Origin: SIG603 sp964370405 | GTDB lineage: Bacteria > Bacillota > Clostridia > Oscillospirales > Acutalibacteraceae | Length of the DNA: 25,299 nucleotides | Assembly: GCA_964370405.1 (NCBI GenBank) | Contig: CAYJJB010000026.1 | Coordinates: 1-25,299 of the forward strand | Direction: 5' to 3' | Program-made: the position numbers and the translations under genes | In this document: piece by piece, positions 1-6,653 of the stretch | Layout: each line of letters opens with the position of its first letter | Numbering within the stretch: position 1 is the stretch's first letter | The notes under the pieces: generated by a model | What the model was told of the DNA's origin: nothing | Database searches by the model: none | What the model saw: the letters and a program-made list of their open reading frames with translations, nothing else

Positions 1-179
1 GCTATAAGTTCCTCTCTTAGTTTTAGCATTTTCTCACGCTTTTCATAGGTTTTAATATCCATAACAACTAAGTCGCCCTCACCATTTTTTGTTAAGAAAA
101 TTGGTTCTTCTGTTTTTTTGCATATCTCTGCAATTTCATTATAATTCTGGCGGATAGCCGCCGATGGTCTAATAGTCAT
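1..179 (-). CDS. Phd/YefM-family antitoxin, N-terminal part (runs off the window)
   Basis: The visible 59 residues begin MTIRPSAAIRQNYNEIAEIC and continue with a PIFLTKNGEGDLVVMD segment. The start (conserved S/R residues, then a helix) and the 'hydrophobic - TKNG - G - VVMD' strand are the standard N-terminal fold of Phd/YefM antitoxins, which bind their own operator and neutralise a cognate RelE/Doc-type toxin. The ATG at 179-177 has a strong GGGAGGT ribosome binding site just upstream (about 184-191) and a good promoter at 214-242. The toxin-binding C-terminus and any toxin gene would lie to the left of base 1 and cannot be seen, so this could also be an orphan antitoxin. Family assignment is confident; pairing is inference. 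Confidence 0.85.
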   Translation of the reverse strand, partial: MTIRPSAAIRQNYNEIAEICKKTEEPIFLTKNGEGDLVVMDIKTYEKREKMLKLREELI

Positions 180-213
180 AACTTACCTCCCTTTATAGCA
201 GTATTATATCTTT

Positions 214-242
214 ATTATATTAACTCTATACTATAAAGTCAA
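214..242 (-). promoter_or_regulatory. Sigma-A-type promoter of the antitoxin gene
   Basis: On the minus strand TTGACT (242-237) and TATAAT (219-214) are separated by exactly 17 bases, about 35 bases upstream of the antitoxin start codon. Phd/YefM proteins usually repress such promoters. I see only weak AGTAT/ATACT half-sites around it (200-204 and 228-232), so no operator is called. Confidence 0.7.
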
Positions 243-300
243 CACAGATAGATTTAATTTTCAGATAATACTTATATAACACTCACCTTAAATACACCGT

Positions 301-329
301 TTGTTCACAAAGCACCTTTAAACTTTAAA
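301..329 (+). promoter_or_regulatory. Weak candidate promoter for the ABC exporter operon
   Basis: TTGTTC (301-306) and TTTAAA (324-329) are 17 bases apart, upstream of the AAGGAG ribosome binding site (344-349). Neither hexamer is close to consensus, and this is only the best candidate in the gap 180-359. Confidence 0.3.
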
Positions 330-359
330 TCATTAAATTATTTAAGGAGCTATTAGAAG

Positions 360-1865
360 ATGTATATTATTAAAAATGCAGTAAGAGATTTAACTAGGTC
401 AAAAGGTAGAACCATACTTAGTTTTGTTCTAATCTTGGCAATCGCAGTATCGGCTTGTGTTGCACTTAGCATACAAAGCAGTGCCGCTAACGCAAAAGAG
501 CAACTTGAAGATAGTATGAGTGTTACGGCAAGTATAGGTGTTGACAGAGGCAGCCTTATGGAAAGAGGCGGCATGGAAGATATGGGTGCAATGATGGACC
601 TTATGGGCACCACAATTTCACTTGAAGAGCTTCAAGTTTATGCACAGGCAGACAGCGTATCAGGGTTTTATTATATGGACAGCGCTTCACTAAACGGTGT
701 TGACATGACAGCATATGAAACTAGTTCAAACAGCGCAATGAGCCCCATGGGCGCAGGTGGAATGGACGGACAAATGATGATGGGAGGCTCTGGCGGCGGA
801 GACTACAGTGTAATTGGTGTAAGTGAGCACTCTGCAATGACAGAATTTTTAGACGGTACACTTACTGTTACAGATGGTTCAATGTTTTTAGAAGACGACA
901 GTGAAAATACAGTTGCAATAAGCGCAGAGCTTGCATATTTAAATGAACTTTCAGTAGGAGACACATTCACTCTTGTAAATCCAAATAACGAAGCAGACAC
1001 AGCAGTTTTTACAGTGGGTGCAATTTTTGAATGTGAAGCAAGCGACTCATATGCAAACACAATGTATATAAGCCATACATCAATCTCAAATATCATATCA
1101 AATTCACAGGCAGTAGCTGTTGATTATGAAGTAGAAAACAGGATGTCGGGCACAACAGAGCTAGTTAGCTCAGCATATACACAAAACACATCAGGAACCT
1201 ACGTTTTTGAAAGTGTAGAAGCTTATGAAAGTTTTGAAGCACAGGCACAAAGCTTAGGTCTTGACACAGAAACTTTCAGCATAAGCTCATTAGACGTATC
1301 TCAATTTGAGCAAAGTCTGGTTCCACTTGAAAATTTAAGTCAGTTTACAATGATATTCTTTATAGTAGTGCTTGCAATAGGCGCTATAGTGTTGGTGGTA
1401 TTCCAACTGTTTAGCATAAGAGAAAGAAAATACGAGATAGGCGTGCTTGCTGCAATTGGCATGCAAAAACCAAAAGTTGCACTGCAATTTTTATGTGAAA
1501 TTTTAATTATCACCTTAGTAGCCGTTGTGGTAGGAATAGGTATAGGTTCTGTTGCAGCACAGCCTATGGGAGATATGCTTTTAGCATCACAAGTAGAGTC
1601 GCTTGAAACACAAAGCTCTAACCAAATGGCAAACTTTGGCGGAAGCTTTGGTGGCAGAGGCGACATGGGTGGAATGCCTACAGACATGGGCGTGGGTGGC
1701 TCAACAGACGTTGAAGTTGTAGACTCAATGACAACAAGCCTTGACTTAAATGTTGTAATGCAAGTTTTAGGTGTTGGAATACTTTTAAGTCTAATAATTT
1801 CAAGCGTTGGACTTATATCGGTACTGAGATACGAACCGCTTAAAATATTAAGCAACAGAGCATAA
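360..1865 (+). CDS. ABC transporter permease, FtsX/MacB type, with Met/Gly-rich extracytoplasmic segments
   Basis: 501-residue membrane subunit of a MacB/FtsX-type exporter. Topology fits one N-terminal helix (about 19-38), a long extracytoplasmic domain (about 40-325), then three helices (about 329-351, 378-400, 466-488). The cytoplasmic stretch RERKYEIGVLAAIGMQK (354-370) after the second helix is the classic FtsX-family coupling segment. Two extracytoplasmic stretches are unusually rich in Met and Gly: about residues 127-147 and 426-447. AAGGAG at 344-349 supports the ATG at 360, and the cognate ATPase starts 11 bases after the stop. In this family the pair exports or releases lipoproteins, peptides or antibiotics by a mechanotransmission cycle; the substrate here is unknown. 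The Met clusters could bind a soft metal or a hydrophobic ligand, but this is speculation. Confidence 0.9.
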   Translation: MYIIKNAVRDLTRSKGRTILSFVLILAIAVSACVALSIQSSAANAKEQLEDSMSVTASIGVDRGSLMERGGMEDMGAMMDLMGTTISLEELQVYAQADSVSGFYYMDSASLNGVDMTAYETSSNSAMSPMGAGGMDGQMMMGGSGGGDYSVIGVSEHSAMTEFLDGTLTVTDGSMFLEDDSENTVAISAELAYLNELSVGDTFTLVNPNNEADTAVFTVGAIFECEASDSYANTMYISHTSISNIISNSQAVAVDYEVENRMSGTTELVSSAYTQNTSGTYVFESVEAYESFEAQAQSLGLDTETFSISSLDVSQFEQSLVPLENLSQFTMIFFIVVLAIGAIVLVVFQLFSIRERKYEIGVLAAIGMQKPKVALQFLCEILIITLVAVVVGIGIGSVAAQPMGDMLLASQVESLETQSSNQMANFGGSFGGRGDMGGMPTDMGVGGSTDVEVVDSMTTSLDLNVVMQVLGVGILLSLIISSVGLISVLRYEPLKILSNRA

Positions 1866-1876
1866 GGAGAAAAATT

Positions 1877-2554
1877 ATGAATATATTTGAACTTGAAAAC
1901 GTAGGCTACAGTTATGACGGGCTTAAAAACGTCGTAGAAAATGTAAACTTTACTTTTGAAAAAGGCAAGGTTTATGCAATAATAGGAAAATCGGGTGCTG
2001 GAAAAACAACGCTTTTGTCCATGCTTTCAGGCCTTACCACACCAACAAGTGGCAAAATTTACTATAAAGAAACTGATGTAAGCAAAATTAACCAGTATGA
2101 CTACCGCTCAAAACATGTTGGAGTAATTTTCCAGTCATTTAACTTACTCCCTCACCTAAGCGCAAAAGAAAACGTTGTGCTTTCTATGGATATCAGTGGC
2201 AAAGACATAAAAAACAAGGCAGACAGAGCTCACCAGCTTTTATCACAAGTAGAACTTGCACCGACACTGCACGAGCGCAAAATACTAAAAATTTCAGGCG
2301 GTGAGCAACAACGTGTGGCAATAGCAAGAACTCTATCATATGACCCAGATGTAATTTTGGCGGACGAACCCACAGGAAATTTAGACCATGACACACAAGA
2401 AAATATAATGGATATATTTTGCGAACTAGCACACGAGCAAAATAAATGTGTAATAATAGTAACCCACTCACCTGATGTTGCAAAAAGAGCAGACGAGTGC
2501 TATGAAATATTCCCAGTTAAAAAAGCTCAAAAAAAGAACCCAGCTAGCGCTTAA
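1877..2554 (+). CDS. ABC transporter ATP-binding protein, LolD/MacB type
   Basis: 225-residue cytoplasmic ATPase partner of the preceding permease. All nucleotide-binding elements are intact: Walker A GKSGAGKTT (37-45), Q-loop Gln86, signature SGGEQQR (140-146), Walker B VILADE (159-164), D-loop NLD (168-170) and switch His197. Length and motif spacing match the LolD/MacB/FtsE subgroup, which works with FtsX-fold permeases. AAGGAG just after the permease stop sets the ATG, and the short gap implies one mRNA ending at the terminator at 2568-2605. The last ~15 residues (VKKAQKKNPASA) are a basic, non-conserved tail. Confidence 0.95.
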   Translation: MNIFELENVGYSYDGLKNVVENVNFTFEKGKVYAIIGKSGAGKTTLLSMLSGLTTPTSGKIYYKETDVSKINQYDYRSKHVGVIFQSFNLLPHLSAKENVVLSMDISGKDIKNKADRAHQLLSQVELAPTLHERKILKISGGEQQRVAIARTLSYDPDVILADEPTGNLDHDTQENIMDIFCELAHEQNKCVIIVTHSPDVAKRADECYEIFPVKKAQKKNPASA

Positions 2555-2567
2555 TAAACTAATAAAG

Positions 2568-2605
2568 GTCCTAGAAAATAAAAATTCTAGGACTCTTTAT
2601 TTTTA
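2568..2605 (+). terminator. Rho-independent terminator of the ABC exporter operon
   Basis: A 9-bp perfect stem, GTCCTAGAA (2568-2576) with TTCTAGGAC (2585-2593), is followed by TCTTTATTTTT. It lies 14 bases after the ATPase stop. Confidence 0.85.
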
Positions 2606-2610
2606 CAAAA

Positions 2611-2687
2611 AAAGGACCACTTGTTTACAGTATGCAAATTTTGAGGATATTCCTCAAATTTCGCACTACAAAGCAAGTGGTCCCTTT
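2611..2687 (-). terminator. Long two-tier terminator hairpin downstream of guaB
   Basis: GGACCACTTG (2614-2623) pairs perfectly with CAAGTGGTCC (2674-2683). Nested inside, GAGGA/TCCTC with flanking A/T bases (about 2636-2661) forms a second near-perfect stem. Read on the minus strand the outer stem is followed by a run of T, and it begins about 9 bases after the guaB stop. A/T runs on both flanks could let it also stop transcription from the exporter side. Confidence 0.75.
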
Positions 2688-2695
2688 AATAATTT

Positions 2696-4174
2696 TTATG
2701 CGTTAGAGCTGTAGTTTGGTGCTTCTTTTGTTATGTTAATGTCATGTGGATGACTTTCTACAAGTCCTGCACCTGTAATTCTTACAAATTGAGATTTTGA
2801 ATGTAGCTCACCTATATCTTTACATCCTGTATATCCCATACCTGCACGAAGTCCGCCTATCATTTGGAAAACTGTGTCTGCAAGAGGTCCTTTAAACGGA
2901 ACTCTTCCTTCAACGCCTTCTGGTACAAGTTTTCTTTGGTTTGATTGGAAGTATCTGTCGCCGCTGCCTTTACCCATAGCGCCAAGGCTTCCCATTCCAC
3001 GGTAAACTTTAAATTGTCTACCATGATATAATTCATAATCTCCAGGAGATTCTTTACAGCCTGCCACAAGAGAACCCAGCATAACAACATTTGCACCTGC
3101 TGCAAGTGCCTTTACAATTTCGCCGCTGTATTTAATTCCGCCATCGGCAATTACAGGTATTCCGTATTGTGACGCCACACATGCAGCGTCATAAATTGCT
3201 GTTATTTGTGGCACACCTATTCCTGCAACAACCCTAGTTGTGCATATTGAGCCAGGGCCAATACCTACTTTTACGCAGTCAACACCTGCATCAATAAGCG
3301 ATTTTGCGCCGTCTGCTGTTGCAATGTTTCCGCCTATAAGTTGAAGATGAGGATATTTTGCTTTAACTTTTGAAATAGCCTTTAATACGCCTATATTATG
3401 TCCATGAGCTGAATCAAGCGCAACCACGTCAATTTGGGCATCTACAAGCGCTGCAACTCTTTCCAAAACATCTTCAGTAGCGCCAATTGCTGCACCACAT
3501 AAAAGCCTGCCTGAGGTATCTCTTGCTGAAAGTGGATACTGCACAGCTTTTTCTATGTCTTTAATTGTGATAAGACCTTTTAAATTGCCCGCATCATCTA
3601 CAAGAGGCAATTTTTCTATTCTGTGTTGTCTTAAAATTTCTTGAGCTTGTGGAAGAGTAGTGCCTACAGCCGCTGTAACTAAATTGTCTTTAGTCATAAC
3701 ATTTTTAATAGGCTGAGTAAAATCGTCTCCAGACATAAATCTTAAGTCACGGTTTGTTATAATACCGACAAGCTTTTTACCCTCGCAAATTGGAACACCA
3801 GAAATTTTATATTTTCCCATAAGCTCGTCTGCTTCGCCTACAAGACAGTCAGGGGAAAGTGAGAAAGGATTTACGATTACGCCATTTTCAGAACGCTTAA
3901 CTCTGTCAACAAGGTCTGCTTGGTGCTTGATACTCATATTTTTATGTATGATACCTATGCCACCTTCTCTTGCAATGGCAATTGCCATTTCCGCCTCTGT
4001 AACAGTGTCCATAGCAGCTGTCATTATAGGTGTGTTAAGCTTAATTTTTTTTGTTAAATTTGTTGAAAAGTCAACCTCTGATGGAAGCACATTAGACTCT
4101 GCTGGCACAAGCAACACATCATCAAATGTAAGTCCCTCTTTAATAAATTTTTCTTCGTAATTTTTTTGTAACAT
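2696..4174 (-). CDS. guaB: IMP dehydrogenase
   Basis: Converts IMP to XMP with NAD+, the committed step of guanine nucleotide synthesis. The 492-residue chain has the complete layout: N-terminal barrel with GLTFDDVLLVPAE (14-26), two CBS domains (about 98-155 and 157-212) inserted in the barrel, catalytic loop GPGSICTTRVVAG with nucleophile Cys311, the DGGIKYSGEIVKA phosphate-binding strand, GSL, the YRGMGSLGAM segment and the mobile flap. I place the start at the ATG at 4174-4172 rather than the in-frame GTG at 4186, because GTGAGGA, which contains that GTG, is well placed as its ribosome binding site. It has its own promoter at 4228-4256. No guanine riboswitch is visible in the short leader. 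Confidence 0.97.
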   Translation of the reverse strand: MLQKNYEEKFIKEGLTFDDVLLVPAESNVLPSEVDFSTNLTKKIKLNTPIMTAAMDTVTEAEMAIAIAREGGIGIIHKNMSIKHQADLVDRVKRSENGVIVNPFSLSPDCLVGEADELMGKYKISGVPICEGKKLVGIITNRDLRFMSGDDFTQPIKNVMTKDNLVTAAVGTTLPQAQEILRQHRIEKLPLVDDAGNLKGLITIKDIEKAVQYPLSARDTSGRLLCGAAIGATEDVLERVAALVDAQIDVVALDSAHGHNIGVLKAISKVKAKYPHLQLIGGNIATADGAKSLIDAGVDCVKVGIGPGSICTTRVVAGIGVPQITAIYDAACVASQYGIPVIADGGIKYSGEIVKALAAGANVVMLGSLVAGCKESPGDYELYHGRQFKVYRGMGSLGAMGKGSGDRYFQSNQRKLVPEGVEGRVPFKGPLADTVFQMIGGLRAGMGYTGCKDIGELHSKSQFVRITGAGLVESHPHDINITKEAPNYSSNA

Positions 4175-4227
4175 AAATATCCTCACTTTCTTTTTTCCTT
4201 AAATAAAGGCACAATAATTAATTAATA

Positions 4228-4256
4228 ATTATATCACTGCATATCTGTGTTTTCAA
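4228..4256 (-). promoter_or_regulatory. Sigma-A-type promoter of guaB
   Basis: Minus-strand TTGAAA (4256-4251) and TATAAT (4233-4228) with a 17-base spacer; a TG one base before the -10 gives an extended -10. The leader is about 45 bases, AT-rich, with no recognisable purine riboswitch or attenuator. Confidence 0.75.
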
Positions 4257-4382
4257 GAGAAAAAATGCTCCAATATTCTGCAATTTTTCCTACAATTATG
4301 TCTATTTCGTATAAACAAAAGCAGTGTATTTGTCCTTACTAGAGGCACTTTCAAAAAAATTCACGATTTATAGAAATTTATG

Positions 4383-4409
4383 TTGACTATTTGTGCTAAT
4401 TGCTATAAT
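4383..4409 (+). promoter_or_regulatory. Promoter of the MFS transporter
   Basis: TTGACT (4383-4388) and TATAAT (4404-4409), the latter preceded by TGC as an extended -10. The spacer is 15 bases, short for sigma-A, or 17 if TGTTGA at 4381 serves as the -35. It lies about 40 bases before the start codon. Confidence 0.6.
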
Positions 4410-4450
4410 ATTGCACTAGTAAGTTTTAAGCTAAAAATCGGAGAAAAATT

Positions 4451-5668
4451 ATGAAACAAAAATTATTCAGCTTTGGTAGAATGTCCCCACAAATGAAAAC
4501 GGTAATTAGCTTAGTTGGAATGCAAGGTCTATTTTGGTGGGCTTGGTCAACAGGAAGCTATGGTACGGTTTATCTTCAAGACATCGGCTTTTCCGCCTCT
4601 CAAATAGGCACAATAAACGCCCTTTGCAGCATGGTGGCAATTTTTGCTGTTGCAATTTGGGGTATGATTAGTGACAAAATTAATTCAGTAAAAAAGACTT
4701 TCATTATAGCCCTTATAGGTAATATGGTTTTTTATACTGCCGTTCCTTTTGTTCCACAGTCTATTCCTTTTTTATTCTTTTTGTATTACCCTATATTTAA
4801 TATATTTCGCTGTACACTTATGCCACTGCTTGATAATTTAACGGTTAGAACCTCGGCAAAAACCGGTGCAAATTACGGCATAGTGCGTGGTTTGGGCTCT
4901 TTAGTTTACAGCCTTGGCAGTTTTTTAATTGTTGCATTAATTCCCATTATAGGCATTAGCAACACATTTATTATGGCAGGTATACTTAATGTGCCTTTAG
5001 TTATTTTGCTATTTTTTGCAGACGACCCAAAAATGCCACCTAGGCCAAAGGGCGATAAAAAAAGCGGTGGTTATGGCGAACTTTTTAAAAATTACTATTA
5101 TGTATGCTTTTTAATTTTTGCAGCCCTTGCTTTTATTGGTTTTTCTGGTGAGTTCTCTTTCATTTCATATTTTCTTGAAGAAAGAAATATCCCTAAAACC
5201 TATATGGGTACATTTCTTGCAGTGCGTGCCTTTGCAGAAATTCCTATGCTTTTCTTAATGGCTAAAATAAGGAAAAAAATTAAGCTTAAGTACCTTATAA
5301 TTATGGGTGTGTGCTTTATGGCAACAGAGTGTTTCTGTTTTGCGTTTTTTGTGCATGACCTCTTTACTGCCTGTGCGTTTGGTTCAATGTTTGGCTTTGG
5401 AAACGGCATGTTCATAGGTTCGGTTGCAATGTACATATATAAACTTGCACCTGACCACTTAAAAGCGACCGCACAAGCACTTTATTCATCAGTTGCATCA
5501 ATTTCAGGAATAATTGGAAACCTTTTAGGCGGTTATTTATTTGATACTTTAGGCGTAACAGTTTTCTATGTATGTGTAGGAGGAATTATTTTCCTTGCAA
5601 TATCAATTTTTGCCGCTACAACACTTCTTAGAAAAAACTTGCCAAACCCTGCGGACGAATTAGGATAA
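4451..5668 (+). CDS. Major facilitator superfamily transporter (LacY/nucleoside-symporter-like group)
   Basis: 405-residue integral membrane protein with about twelve hydrophobic segments in two halves separated by a polar loop near residues 195-215 (DDPKMPPRPKGDKKSGG). The first half shows FWWAWSTGSYGTVYLQDIGFSASQIG and the loop WGMISDKINSVKK (70-82) between helices 2 and 3, equivalent to MFS motif A. This opening pattern is characteristic of the MFS_1_like/LacY-type sugar or nucleoside proton symporters. Substrate cannot be inferred: no catabolic gene is adjacent. GGAGA (4440-4444) supports the ATG. It is monocistronic, between its own promoter and a terminator shared with the convergent lectin-like gene. 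Confidence 0.88.
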   Translation: MKQKLFSFGRMSPQMKTVISLVGMQGLFWWAWSTGSYGTVYLQDIGFSASQIGTINALCSMVAIFAVAIWGMISDKINSVKKTFIIALIGNMVFYTAVPFVPQSIPFLFFLYYPIFNIFRCTLMPLLDNLTVRTSAKTGANYGIVRGLGSLVYSLGSFLIVALIPIIGISNTFIMAGILNVPLVILLFFADDPKMPPRPKGDKKSGGYGELFKNYYYVCFLIFAALAFIGFSGEFSFISYFLEERNIPKTYMGTFLAVRAFAEIPMLFLMAKIRKKIKLKYLIIMGVCFMATECFCFAFFVHDLFTACAFGSMFGFGNGMFIGSVAMYIYKLAPDHLKATAQALYSSVASISGIIGNLLGGYLFDTLGVTVFYVCVGGIIFLAISIFAATTLLRKNLPNPADELG

Positions 5669-5675
5669 AACAAAG

Positions 5676-5713
5676 ACCCCAAAATCTCAATTTATATAAT
5701 GAGATTTTGGGGT
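5676..5713. terminator. Bidirectional terminator between the MFS and lectin-like genes
   Basis: A 14-bp perfect stem, ACCCCAAAATCTCA (5676-5689) with TGAGATTTTGGGGT (5700-5713), has T-rich flanks in both orientations. It starts 7 bases after the MFS stop and lies 14 bases beyond the stop of the convergent gene. Confidence 0.9.
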
Positions 5714-5727
5714 TTTAATTATTTACA

Positions 5728-6324
5728 TTATGCTTTTGCCTTAGGTGCTGCTTTTGCTTTTGGTGCAGCCTTTGCTTTTGGCTCAGCTTTTGCTTTTGGA
5801 GCTGCCTTTGTTTTTGGTGCAGCTTTAGTTTTTGGCTCTTCTACTTTTGCAGCAGGAGCTTTCTTTTTTGTAACAGTTTTTTTAACAGGTATTGGGTATT
5901 CGCTAATTTTCCACTCTTGATTATCTCCGCCAACTTCGTCCCATACTTGAATAAGTCCGCCGTCTTCGTCACTTAAATCTTTAACGTCTAATACTTTTTG
6001 GTTGAAAACATTTTTAATTACTTTGTGTCCTCTTGAAGCTGTGTTAAGTTCCCACTTTTGTGTATCAGTTTCTACATCTTCCCAAACTTGAACAAGAGTT
6101 CCGTTTTCTACACCTGTGGCAACAAGGTCTAAGGCCATGCCACTTGCTTTATTTATTACTTTAAATGTTTTTCCATCTACTTTTCTTGTTATCCACAATT
6201 CGTCGTCTGTGTGATTAACATTGCCTTGCTCAACACTTCCAAGTGCAGATGAACGTAAAATTTTGCCGCTTCTTTTGTTTATTATCAAATATGTTTTTTC
6301 TTTGCTTGCCGCTTTTGTTGCCAT
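5728..6324 (-). CDS. Cytosolic ricin-B-type beta-trefoil protein with histone-H1-like Lys/Ala/Pro tail
   Basis: 198 residues, no signal peptide and no membrane segment. Residues ~11-143 form three internal repeats typical of a ricin-B (RICIN/beta-trefoil) lectin: ELW near 42-44, TQKWEL (88-93) and NQEWKI (135-140) at the Q-x-W positions, and repeated 'G.LVQVW'/'G.LIQVW' strands. Residues ~148-198 are a low-complexity basic tail with 18 Lys, no Arg and only 3 Glu, built from the hexapeptide K[TA]KA[AE]P repeated five times plus KAKA. Such tails resemble histone H1 and tailed HU proteins that bind nucleic acid or polyanions. AAGGAGCG and a near-consensus promoter suggest good expression. Ligand and role are unknown; fold assignment is fairly firm, tail function is inference. 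Confidence 0.8.
   Translation of the reverse strand: MATKAASKEKTYLIINKRSGKILRSSALGSVEQGNVNHTDDELWITRKVDGKTFKVINKASGMALDLVATGVENGTLVQVWEDVETDTQKWELNTASRGHKVIKNVFNQKVLDVKDLSDEDGGLIQVWDEVGGDNQEWKISEYPIPVKKTVTKKKAPAAKVEEPKTKAAPKTKAAPKAKAEPKAKAAPKAKAAPKAKA
5731..5832 (-). repeat. 18-bp in-frame tandem repeat encoding the K-A/T-K-A-A-P tail
   Basis: Five full 18-bp units plus a 12-bp partial unit at the 3' end of the lectin-like gene, directly before the stop codon. Units differ at a few positions (Thr or Ala, Ala or Glu codons). Such an array can gain or lose units by slippage without changing frame, so tail length may vary between strains. Confidence 0.85.
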
Positions 6325-6375
6325 TAGTATTCGCTCCTTTTTAATTTAAAGTTTTTTGTGTATTATCATAGATAA

Positions 6376-6404
6376 ATTTTAGTATCTTTTATACAAAATG
6401 TCAA
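6376..6404 (-). promoter_or_regulatory. Strong sigma-A-type promoter of the lectin-like gene
   Basis: Minus-strand TTGACA (6404-6399, perfect -35), a 17-base spacer, then TAAAAT (6381-6376). It lies about 50 bases upstream of the ATG, with AAGGAGCG between. The rest of the 329-base gap (6325-6653) is AT-rich and holds the ATPase promoter; I see no convincing gene in it. Confidence 0.8.
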
Positions 6405-6594
6405 TTTAAAATCTTTTCCCTTTTTGAAAGATTTTTTATCATTTTTCACATATTTTGAGCTTTTAAGCCTATATTTCTTTAAATTAAACAATTTCTTTTC
6501 TATTTCATTATGCAAAGTGTATAAAAATACTCTGTTCAGCTCTAAAATTTTTTTCATCGAATAAATATAAATTCAAAAAAAATTCAAAAAATAC

Positions 6595-6624
6595 TTAACT
6601 TTTTTACTTTAAATGTAGTATAAT
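6595..6624 (+). promoter_or_regulatory. Promoter of the P-type ATPase
   Basis: TTAACT (6595-6600) and TATAAT (6619-6624) with an 18-base spacer. The -10 is consensus and the GGAGGTG ribosome binding site follows at 6641-6647. Confidence 0.65.
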
Positions 6625-6653
6625 TGATACATTGTTTGTTGGAGGTGTGAATT

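Noticed and set aside
1340..1855. 171-residue minus-strand ORF inside the ABC permease gene
   Set aside because: It is antisense to the conserved FtsX helices and lacks start signals.
4175..4450. Possible purine riboswitch in front of guaB
   Set aside because: The leader after the predicted start is only about 45 bases and AT-rich, with no conserved purine aptamer core; the remainder up to the MFS gene shows nothing beyond promoters.
5699..5920. 73-residue plus-strand ORF rich in Ala, Phe and Gly repeats
   Set aside because: It is the antisense shadow of the Lys/Ala/Pro tail repeat and begins inside a terminator; no ribosome site.
6366..6557. 63-residue minus-strand ORF upstream of the lectin-like gene
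   Set aside because: It is Lys/Phe-rich sequence from AT-rich DNA, has no ribosome site before its ATG, matches no family, and covers the lectin gene's promoter.
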